Shown piece by piece: positions 1 through 4,246 of a DNA stretch of 6,097 nt. The translations under genes were made by a program, and so were the position numbers. How positions within the stretch are numbered: position 1 is the stretch's first letter; the number at the start of each line of letters is the position of its first letter. The stretch is from an uncultured Eubacteriales bacterium (lineage in GTDB: Bacteria; Bacillota; Clostridia; Oscillospirales; RGIG7773): the NCBI GenBank assembly GCA_934541205.1, contig CAKTDK010000114.1, forward strand, positions 1 through 6,097. Reading direction: 5' to 3'. The notes below the pieces were generated by a model, which was given only the letters and a program-made list of their open reading frames with translations, did no database searches and had not been told where the DNA came from.

Positions 1-2
1 GA

Positions 3-131
3 TATGTATATATTGCCTCTTTAATGAAAGCGTGTTATAAGAAGAAAAGCGCGTGAAAACTTACTGTTTCGGATAAAATAGATAAGGTTGTTACAAACAG
101 ATGGGCGGCTCTTCCGATTTTTGCGGTTATA
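3..131 (+). pseudogene. feoB: feoB upstream segment, partial, interrupted by in-frame TGA at 54-56
   Basis: This is the same frame as the feoB membrane domain downstream, and it is open to the left window edge. Before the TGA it reads YVYIASLMKACYKKKSA. After it comes KLTVSDKIDKVVTNRW and then AALPIFAVIMFL. From family knowledge, this is the end of the cytosolic G-protein/GDI region followed by the linker into the first membrane helix. In homologues the linker commonly reads K-G-K-L-T at this point, so TGA replaces an expected Gly codon (GGA to TGA is one substitution). I see no in-frame start with a Shine-Dalgarno between the TGA and the first helix. The GTG overlapping the TGA is in another frame and stops after 7 codons. 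Either the gene is a nonsense pseudogene, the base is a sequencing error, or translation reads through. Confidence 0.75.
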
Positions 132-1673
132 ATGTTTCTTGTTTATTATATTTCCGTTTCTACAGTAGGAACAATTGCAACCGATTGGGCAAACGACGGA
201 GTTTTCGGCGATGGATGGCATTTGTTTGGAATCGGAACTTCTTCTTATGATGATGCCATGAATGAATATGCTGAAGAAAAAGTTTGGACAGATGATATGA
301 AATCAATTGTCAATGCTGCTGCAGCAGAAGATATTGTCGGAGCGGAAGAAATTCAGGCGGCTATAGAAGATAAAGATTTCGGAGCATTTGACGAAGCATA
401 TGGTTTTTATGCCGATTCTCTTTCAAAAGAAGGATTTGATATTTCAAAAATTTATGACGCCGCCTTGGGTGATGAGGTAGAGGGAGTTCCCGATCCGTCT
501 GAATACGGAGTTTGGGTACCCGGTATTCCTGTTTTGATAGAAAGCGGACTTGAAAAAGCGAATACTCCGATTTGGCTCAACAGCTTGATTCTTGACGGTA
601 TAATCGGAGGTGTCGGAGCGGTTCTGGGTTTTGTGCCTCAAATGCTTATACTTTTTATTTTTCTTGCTTTTCTTGAATCCTGCGGTTATATGGCGCGTGT
701 TGCATTTGTTATGGACAGGATTTTCAGAAAGTTCGGTCTTTCGGGAAAGTCATTTATTCCTATGCTTATAGGTACCGGATGCGGTGTTCCCGGAGTAATG
801 GCTTCAAGAACTATTGAAAATGAGCGCGACAGACGTATGACAATTATGACTACTACTTTTATTCCCTGCGGCGCAAAACTTCCGATTATTGCTTTGATTG
901 CAACTGCGCTATTTGGCGGCGCATGGTGGGTTGCTCCTTCCGCATATTTTGTTGGTATTGCAGCTATAGTGATTTCGGGTATTATGCTTAAAAAAACCAA
1001 AATGTTTGCAGGAGATCCGGCCCCTTTTGTTATGGAACTTCCCGCATATCACTGGCCTACAGCGGGAAATATTTTTCGTTCTATGTGGGAGCGCAGCTAT
1101 TCGTTTATCAAAAAAGCCGGAACTATTATTCTTTTAGCTTCGATTGTGATTTGGGCGGGTTCTGTATTTGGAATAGTTGACGGCTTGTTTATGTTTGATA
1201 CTGAAATGGAACTTGAAAACAGTATACTTGGTATTATAGGAAATGCGGTTTGCTTTATATTTGCTCCTCTCGGATTCGGAAATATAAAAGCCGCTATAGC
1301 CACTATTATGGGACTTGTTGCAAAAGAAGAAGTTGTGGGAGTTTTCGGTGTGCTTGATTTTGAGGGAATGACAAAACTTGCAGCTTATTCCTTTCTTGTA
1401 TTTAATTTGCTTTGTGCTCCTTGTTTTGCAGCAATCGGGGCTATCAAAAGAGAAATGAACAGCGCGAAATGGACTTGGTTTGCAATAGGCTACCAGTGTT
1501 TGTTTGCTTATGCTTCTTCTCTTATTATATATCAGATAGGTTCTGTCTTTACAGGAAATATAAATATAATCGGGCTTATAATCGCCCTTGCTGTCCTTGC
1601 AGGTATCATATATATGCTTTTAAGACCCTATAAGGAATCTACAAAGCTTACGTCTAAAGTAATTGTAAAATAA
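132..1673 (+). CDS. feoB: Ferrous iron transporter FeoB, membrane (permease) portion
   Basis: FeoB imports Fe(II) across the cytoplasmic membrane, coupled to its N-terminal GTPase. From the ATG at 132 (513 codons) this is the permease half. It shows a first membrane helix (about residues 1-16), an acidic outward loop (about 36-128), then the Gate region with CGYMARVAFVMDR (184-196), SGKSFIPMLIGTGCGVPG (204-221), the ENERDRRMT cytosolic turn and the IPCGAKLPI motif (244-252). A second Gate-like half contains KEEVVGVFG and CAPCFAAIGAIKRE near the C terminus. The family's usual length is about 700-830 aa, so roughly the first third lies upstream. The ATG at 132 is inside the first helix and has no Shine-Dalgarno, so it is not the natural start; the frame continues upstream across a TGA at 54-56. 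The Cys-rich partner gene follows 24 nt after the TAA. Confidence 0.9.
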   Translation: MFLVYYISVSTVGTIATDWANDGVFGDGWHLFGIGTSSYDDAMNEYAEEKVWTDDMKSIVNAAAAEDIVGAEEIQAAIEDKDFGAFDEAYGFYADSLSKEGFDISKIYDAALGDEVEGVPDPSEYGVWVPGIPVLIESGLEKANTPIWLNSLILDGIIGGVGAVLGFVPQMLILFIFLAFLESCGYMARVAFVMDRIFRKFGLSGKSFIPMLIGTGCGVPGVMASRTIENERDRRMTIMTTTFIPCGAKLPIIALIATALFGGAWWVAPSAYFVGIAAIVISGIMLKKTKMFAGDPAPFVMELPAYHWPTAGNIFRSMWERSYSFIKKAGTIILLASIVIWAGSVFGIVDGLFMFDTEMELENSILGIIGNAVCFIFAPLGFGNIKAAIATIMGLVAKEEVVGVFGVLDFEGMTKLAAYSFLVFNLLCAPCFAAIGAIKREMNSAKWTWFAIGYQCLFAYASSLIIYQIGSVFTGNINIIGLIIALAVLAGIIYMLLRPYKESTKLTSKVIVK

Positions 1674-1680
1674 TTAAATT

Positions 1681-1700
1681 GAAAGGAGCAGTATGTAATG
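1681..1700 (+). promoter_or_regulatory. Ribosome binding site with ATG-TAA start-stop before the Cys-rich gene
   Basis: GAAAGGAG at 1681-1688 precedes two possible starts. ATG at 1693 is followed at once by TAA. ATG at 1698 overlaps that stop (ATGTAATG) and opens the 56-aa frame. Spacing is 4 nt to the first ATG and 9 nt to the second, so the second is the better start. The minimal start-stop may be accidental. Confidence 0.6.
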
Positions 1701-1868
1701 TTTACATGGATTGTTCAAAATATTGTTACTGTAATTATATGTCTTGTACTTGTTGCTATTGTGGCGGCAATAATAATAAATATGGTAAAAAATAAAAAGA
1801 AAGGAAAATCTTCCTGCGGATGCAGCTGCCAAAGCTGTCCTATGAACAGCTCCTGTCATAAACATTAA
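1698..1868 (+). CDS. FeoB-associated Cys-rich membrane protein
   Basis: This 56-aa protein has a single N-terminal membrane helix (about residues 4-29, rich in I, V, L and A), then a lysine-rich stop-transfer patch (KNKKKGK, 32-38), then a short cytosolic tail with Cys at 40, 42, 44, 47 and 53 and a terminal HKH. That is the layout of the FeoB-associated Cys-rich membrane protein family, found directly downstream of feoB in many Clostridia. The Cys/His tail suggests binding of Fe(II) or another soft metal at the cytosolic face of the transporter, but the exact role is inferred. It lies 24 nt after feoB, shares its operon, and is followed by a strong terminator. If feoB is really broken, this gene may have lost its partner. 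Confidence 0.85.
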   Translation: MFTWIVQNIVTVIICLVLVAIVAAIIINMVKNKKKGKSSCGCSCQSCPMNSSCHKH

Positions 1869-1877
1869 ATAAAAAAA

Positions 1878-1910
1878 ATAAACGCAGGTAACTTTCCTGC
1901 GTTTATTTTT
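1878..1910 (+). terminator. Rho-independent terminator of the feo operon
   Basis: A perfect 11-bp stem pairs 1878-1888 with 1896-1906 (core ACGCAGG/CCTGCGT) around a 7-nt loop and ends in a run of T to 1910. An A-run sits on the 5' side. It starts 10 nt after the stop of the Cys-rich gene. Confidence 0.9.
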
Positions 1911-1928
1911 CAATATAAAGGGAAAACA

Positions 1929-2061
1929 ATGATTTAGATTATTTTAAAAATTGACGGTATGATGTGTAAAAATGTGTGAGTCTCATATTAATGATATTAT
2001 TCGCCGTAAATTTACGGTAAAAAATGCTTCTTCACATAAAAAAGGAGAAACAGCAATTATC
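1929..2061 (+). pseudogene. Heavy-metal-associated (HMA) domain protein, decayed remnant
   Basis: Conceptual translation with repairs reads M-I-[TAG]-IILKIDGMMCK, then after skipping one A in the five-A run at 1968-1972, MCESHINDIIRRKFTVKN and ASSHKKGETAII. The GMMCxMCE segment is the metal-binding MxCxxC motif at the start of an HMA (CopZ-like, ferredoxin-like) fold. The family normally continues for another 20-60 residues, and here homology ends at about 2061. Three defects are visible: TAG at 1935-1937, where Lys (AAG) would be usual, a +1 frameshift in the A-run, and loss of the 3' part where a recombinase tail takes over. AAAGGG at 1917-1922 still sits 6 nt before the ATG. HMA proteins of this type occur next to feo genes in Clostridia, so this is probably a former neighbour of feoB. 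Confidence 0.72.
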
Positions 2062-2062
2062 G

Positions 2063-2167
2063 CACAACTTATTAAAACATTTAGATATAGCTACCACAAG
2101 AAATATATATACCCATATATCAGAAGAAAAGAGAAAAATTAATGCAAAGGTATTAGAGAAATTCTAA
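2063..2167 (+). pseudogene. int: Tyrosine recombinase (phage-type integrase), C-terminal remnant
   Basis: In the frame ending at TAA 2165-2167 the sequence reads HNLLKHLDIATTRNIYTHIS, then EEKRKINAKVLEKF. This is the classic end of a tyrosine recombinase catalytic domain: the LLGH-type segment (here LLKH) with its conserved His, the IATT turn, and the nucleophilic Tyr in NIYTH. The Arg-bearing boxes and the whole N-terminal part are missing. To the left the sequence turns into the decayed HMA gene with no room for a complete enzyme. The frame happens to be open back to an ATG at 2024, but that part does not look like recombinase. It is a scar of an element that inserted or recombined here, distinct from the prophage on the right, whose own integrase is expected at its other end. 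Confidence 0.75.
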
Positions 2168-2185
2168 TACCTTTTACCCTTTTTT
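2146..2185 (+). terminator. Hairpin overlapping the recombinase stop codon, probable terminator
   Basis: A perfect 12-bp stem pairs 2146-2157 (AAAGGTATTAGA) with 2163-2174 around a GAAAT loop. The TAA stop lies inside the right arm. The following T-run (2180-2185) is separated by ACCC, so termination may be weaker than at the feo site. Confidence 0.6.
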
Positions 2186-2248
2186 ACGATAAATTTCGGT
2201 ATAAATTAGTACAAAAAGGTATAAAAAAGTAATCACCCAAGCATAGTT

Positions 2249-2293
2249 AAAACCCGCTTAAACACTGGACTTATCAGCATTTAAACGGGTTTT
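2249..2293 (-). terminator. Terminator of the tRNA-Ser gene (minus strand)
   Basis: Arms 2249-2262 and 2280-2293 pair over 14 bp. The single odd position (C2257 opposite A2285) becomes a U-G wobble only in the minus-strand transcript, so the hairpin belongs to leftward transcription. It ends in TTTT and starts 5 nt beyond the tRNA CCA end, as expected for a tRNA terminator. Confidence 0.75.
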
Positions 2294-2298
2294 GGCAT

Positions 2299-2325
2299 TG
2301 GCGGAGAGAGAGGGATTCGAACCCT
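2299..2325 (-). other. attL attachment site: 3' end of a tRNA-Ser gene
   Basis: On the minus strand this holds a T-arm (GGGTTCGAATCCC), the acceptor 3' strand TCTCTCC, a G discriminator and encoded CCA. The acceptor strand TCTCTCC plus GCCA is typical of bacterial tRNA-Ser (5' partner GGAGAGA). Upstream of the T-stem the sequence diverges: the fifth T-stem pair is already mismatched (A opposite C), and there is no anticodon arm, D-arm or 5' acceptor strand. It is therefore a fragment, not a gene. Elements using tyrosine recombinases commonly integrate into tRNA 3' ends, leaving such a duplicate at one end and restoring the tRNA at the other. The intact tRNA-Ser is predicted at the far right end of the prophage. 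Confidence 0.75.
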
Positions 2326-2334
2326 TTGATTATT

Positions 2335-2357
2335 GCTTAAAATTCCTTATTTTAAGC
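2335..2357. repeat. 9-bp inverted repeat next to the attachment site
   Basis: GCTTAAAAT and ATTTTAAGC form perfect arms around a 5-nt spacer (TCCTT), 10 nt inside the tRNA fragment. It is a candidate recombinase or directionality-factor site. It lacks a T-run and is A/T-rich, so a terminator is less likely. Confidence 0.45.
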
Positions 2358-2368
2358 CATTTTAAAGT

Positions 2369-2392
2369 TTTCGTGTTGCATTTCGTGTTGCA
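2369..2392. repeat. Tandem 12-bp direct repeat, candidate integrase arm sites
   Basis: TTTCGTGTTGCA occurs twice back to back (2369-2380 and 2381-2392). Short direct repeats a few tens of bases from the core are typical arm-type binding sites for the N-terminal domain of phage and ICE integrases. The assignment rests on position and repetition only. Confidence 0.5.
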
Positions 2393-2400
2393 TATACATT

Positions 2401-2432
2401 AAAAAAGCCGGTAAGGATAATCCTTACCAGCC
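2401..2432 (-). terminator. Terminator of the DUF6514-like gene
   Basis: On the minus strand GCTGGTAAGG pairs with CCTTACCGGC (2422-2431 with 2407-2416) around ATTAT, then T6 (2406-2401). One pair is U-G on this strand and would be C-A on the other, which fixes direction. It starts 4 nt after the gene's stop. Confidence 0.88.
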
Positions 2433-2435
2433 ATT

Positions 2436-2660
2436 TTACAACAAATACTCATTGAACAAAAATCCTTCATCCATTATTTCATCGTATAAACATTCTAAAA
2501 AGTGTATACGTGAAAGTCTATTTCTATTGAATTTATCTACTATACTTTGCACAAACTTTTTGTTAAATGAAATCCTGCATATTTTATCATAACACTTTAT
2601 TCCATATACTTCAATAATCTTTCCTCCAAATACTTTCTTTTCACTTGTTAACCTGTACAT
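2436..2660 (-). CDS. Small DUF6514-like protein of unknown function
   Basis: This 74-aa predicted soluble protein has no signal peptide or membrane helix. It begins MYRLTSEKKVFGGK, followed by VYGIKCYD (about 18-25), an ISFNKKFVQSIVDKFN helix and a LSRIHFLECLYDEI segment (49-62). The order 'YGI + short beta strand, then helix with V..(I/L)V..N, then LS.IH(F/L)..(V/L)' resembles the DUF6514 family of small clostridial proteins. I judge this from pattern memory, so it is tentative, and no function is known. The start is supported by AGAAGG 7 nt upstream and by a promoter at 2692-2719. With its own promoter and terminator it is a single-gene unit near the prophage end, as accessory (moron-like) genes often are. 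Confidence 0.7.
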   Translation of the reverse strand: MYRLTSEKKVFGGKIIEVYGIKCYDKICRISFNKKFVQSIVDKFNRNRLSRIHFLECLYDEIMDEGFLFNEYLL

Positions 2661-2691
2661 TTGTAACCTTCTTTCAAATTTTTTCAGTTAT

Positions 2692-2719
2692 ATTATAATA
2701 CTCTTGTTTTATTTGTAAA
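2692..2719 (-). promoter_or_regulatory. SigA-type promoter of the DUF6514-like gene
   Basis: On the minus strand TTTACA (2719-2714) and TATAAT (2697-2692) are separated by 16 nt. The -10 matches consensus and the -35 differs at one base. The start of transcription would be near 2685, about 25 nt before the ATG at 2660, leaving room for the AGAAGG site. Confidence 0.6.
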
Positions 2720-2726
2720 TAGTTTT

Positions 2727-2742
2727 GGACTAATTTCAGTCC
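2727..2742. promoter_or_regulatory. Palindrome upstream of the -35 box, possible operator
   Basis: GGACT and AGTCC form perfect 5-bp arms around AATTTC, 7 bp upstream of the -35 hexamer. The position suits a regulator site. A run of five T follows on the plus strand, so a weak plus-strand hairpin terminator is an alternative. Confidence 0.3.
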
Positions 2743-2967
2743 TTTTTACTATTTTTGCTATTTTATATAGTTATTTTTATTAAAATTTGCGAATGATATT
2801 ATTCGACATTTTATGTTATTATAAAGATTTAATATTTATTTCTGATAAAATATATTCTAATTTTTTATCAAATTTAAAATAAATTTGTAGAAATTTGCAA
2901 AATATTTTCAGTTTACTTTTTAAAAATAAATTATATTAAAAATACACAATGATATATTAAATAACAT
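2743..2967. other. AT-rich gene-free stretch
   Basis: I see no supportable gene on either strand. The DNA is almost all A and T. It contains an imperfect palindrome with CGAAT and ATTCG arms (2790-2805) and TGATAAAA/TTTTATCA arms (2843-2870). Neither can be assigned a role. Confidence 0.6.
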
Positions 2968-3000
2968 AAAAAAGACGGTAGAGAATAATCCCTACCGTCT
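2968..3000 (-). terminator. Strong terminator ending the post-lysis transcript
   Basis: On the minus strand AGACGGTAG (3000-2992) pairs with CTACCGTCT (2981-2973), extended inward by a G-U and a G-C pair, then T6 ending at 2968. It resembles the terminator at 2401-2432 in stem core and loop (CGGTA...ATAATCC...TACC). Confidence 0.88.
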
Positions 3001-3013
3001 ATATTTGTATATT

Positions 3014-3043
3014 AAAAGAGAGCCAGACGCATCCAGCTCCCTT
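3014..3043 (-). terminator. First terminator-like hairpin of the post-lysis RNA
   Basis: On the minus strand AAGGGAGC (3043-3036) pairs with GCTCTCTT (3023-3016) with one G-U, around a 12-nt loop that can form a GGA-TGCG-TCT mini-stem, then TTTT. The next terminator lies 14 nt further. Confidence 0.5.
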
Positions 3044-3164
3044 AGGTGTAGTCCGCAGACGTCCACCGCTATTCACTATGAATTTGCAAAGCTTGACTGA
3101 TAATTTAATATCAGCAAGCTCGTTACTCCGCCTTCCTAACAAATGGTAGGTGAGCTTATTTTTT

Positions 3165-3239
3165 TCAAGCCACAAATTTATTAGTCGCCTGTAGCAAGCG
3201 AACAATCAAAAATATAACGCTGTTACCTCTTTCACACAT
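3165..3239 (-). CDS. Possible 24-aa hydrophobic peptide within the RNA locus
   Basis: ATG at 3239 opens a 24-codon frame ending TGA 3167-3165. It starts MCERGNS, followed by a hydrophobic stretch VIFLIVRLLQ and the tail ATNKFVA. A single short hydrophobic segment is what type I toxins of Gram-positive prophages look like, but this one is interrupted by Arg and Gln and lacks the usual Lys-rich tail. The nearest ribosome site (AGGGA at about 3251-3255) is better spaced for ATG 3243, which gives only MYV. It is weakly supported and may be a decayed or chance frame. Confidence 0.2.
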   Translation of the reverse strand: MCERGNSVIFLIVRLLQATNKFVA

Positions 3240-3390
3240 ACATCTTACTTTTCCCTATGTTGAAGGTTCATTCTTGTGTTTAGCCTTACTGGTCATTTAA
3301 CAGTCATGCAAAGACTGCACGTCATGTTTAGGGCAACCTTAACATTGTACGCATTATTAAGAGGCGTGTCGAGGTCTATCTCATATAATT

Positions 3391-3419
3391 ATTATATACT
3401 ATTTTCGTGTAAATTTCAA
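3391..3419 (-). promoter_or_regulatory. SigA-type promoter overlapping the endolysin stop
   Basis: On the minus strand TTGAAA (3419-3414) and TATAAT (3396-3391) are separated by exactly 17 nt. The -10 is perfect and the -35 has one mismatch. The endolysin TGA (3418-3416) lies within the -35 box. Transcription would start near 3385 and run into the RNA locus. Confidence 0.75.
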
Positions 3420-4240
3420 GAGTTTTCTTCACTATCCTTAAAGCATTTACAATCCTGCTTTTTAACAAACCATTTCTTTATATGCATCATCACCCTATAC
3501 AGCATTACCGCCATTTTTCCCATAGAAACTGGCTCAGAGAGGTCTATCTTTTCTCCGTCTCCTTTTATTATTCCCTGTTCAACACAATAGCTTACACCTT
3601 CTTTTTCCCAGTCATAAGGTGTTGTTCTTACTTTTGGCTTATCCTGTTTTCCTTCAAGCTGTTTTTTTAATTCCGCATTTTCTGAAACTAACATATTTAT
3701 TCTTTTCTCAAGTTCTGCGCATTTTTCAAGTGCTTTCATCTCTTCTATTTCCTCCTGTTTTTCTAATTCTTCCTGCTTTTTTTCTTCTTCCGTTTTAATA
3801 CCGTAATCTGTACTGTTATAACGTCCTCTTTTATTTGGTATTCCCATATATACACATGGGTCAAGTCTTGTTTTGTTATCGGATTTTCTTATTTCAAAAT
3901 GTAAATGCGGTCCTGTACTGTTTCCGGTACTTCCCATTAGTCCCAATACTGTCGTATATGTTACTTTGTTGCCCTCATTTACATAAATTGCTTTTAAATG
4001 TGCGAAGTAAAAGAAATTCCCTGTTGCATTATCTTTTACCTTTATGTAGTTACCAAAGCCGTTTTCCTCATATCCTGTATATACTACTTGCCCGCTTTCC
4101 ATTACTCCATATATCTTTACTGAACTTTCTCCTACCATATCTACTCCCGTGTGGGGCTTATTTCCGTATAACTCATAATTCATATTATTAAACGGCTGGG
4201 ATATTCTGAATAATCCGTTAAAGGGTATCTTTGTTACCAC
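3416..4240 (-). CDS. Phage endolysin: M23 metallopeptidase with coiled coil and SLH-like tail
   Basis: This 274-aa protein cuts peptidoglycan cross-bridges or stem peptides at lysis. The N-terminal half is an M23 (LytM/lysostaphin-type) zinc peptidase. H30 and D34 in HTGVD and H114 in HLHFE match the zinc ligands, and H81 (FAHL) and H112 match the catalytic histidines. The glycine-rich fold motifs GFGNYIKV and MGSTGNSTGPHLHFE are present. Residues about 150-196 are a Glu/Lys coiled coil. Residues about 208-249 (YDWEKEGVSYCVEQGIIKGD, then PVSMGKMAVMLYR) resemble one S-layer-homology repeat, a cell-wall anchor. The tail is Lys/Cys-rich. There is no signal peptide, which fits release through the adjacent holin. 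The GTG start at 4240 is supported by AAGGAG 9 nt upstream, inside the end of the holin gene. It is last in the lysis operon. Confidence 0.88.
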   Translation of the reverse strand: MVTKIPFNGLFRISQPFNNMNYELYGNKPHTGVDMVGESSVKIYGVMESGQVVYTGYEENGFGNYIKVKDNATGNFFYFAHLKAIYVNEGNKVTYTTVLGLMGSTGNSTGPHLHFEIRKSDNKTRLDPCVYMGIPNKRGRYNSTDYGIKTEEEKKQEELEKQEEIEEMKALEKCAELEKRINMLVSENAELKKQLEGKQDKPKVRTTPYDWEKEGVSYCVEQGIIKGDGEKIDLSEPVSMGKMAVMLYRVMMHIKKWFVKKQDCKCFKDSEENS

Positions 4241-4246
4241 TTTCTA

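Larger units (their letters stand above)
3001..3385 (-). ncRNA. Candidate structured RNA locus after the endolysin
   Basis: A near-consensus promoter (3391-3419) points leftward into this segment and two terminators close it (3014-3043 and 2968-3000), predicting an RNA of about 370-415 nt. No long reading frame with a good start lies inside. Hairpins visible on the minus strand include AGCTTGCTGATA pairing with TATCAG-T-CAAGCT (3120-3090, 12 bp with one bulge), and GGTG...CACC enclosing GTC-TGCG-GAC (3067-3045), a C(UNCG)G-type stable tetraloop. There is also CAGTC...GACTG (around 3300-3316). It could be a regulatory RNA, a type I toxin-antitoxin mRNA, or an untranslated remnant. The 68-codon frame at 3205-2999 starts with TTG directly after a stop and lacks a proper ribosome site. 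I do not recognise a named RNA family. Confidence 0.4.

Noticed and set aside
54..56. TGA read as glycine, as in Gracilibacteria and SR1 bacteria
   Set aside because: No other in-frame TGA occurs in over 500 feoB codons despite many glycines coded by GGN. The neighbouring HMA gene carries a TAG and a frameshift, which a changed code cannot explain. The gene content is typical of Bacillota.
686..1000. 104-codon minus-strand frame inside feoB
   Set aside because: It is antisense to highly conserved FeoB Gate motifs and has no independent support.
2303..2340. A complete tRNA gene
   Set aside because: Only the T-arm and 3' acceptor strand with CCA are present; no anticodon arm, D-arm or matching 5' acceptor strand lies within reach.
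2743..2967. Origin of replication or CRISPR-like array in the AT-rich gap
   Set aside because: No regularly spaced repeats, DnaA-box cluster or iterons are visible; only isolated weak palindromes in very AT-rich DNA.
2999..3205. 68-codon minus-strand frame as a protein gene
   Set aside because: It begins at TTG directly after an in-frame TGA, the only ribosome-like site is too far upstream, its stop lies in the terminator stem, and the region is dominated by RNA hairpins.
3276..3590. 104-codon plus-strand frame across the endolysin end
   Set aside because: It is antisense to the endolysin 3' end and to a clear promoter, with no ribosome site or recognisable domain.
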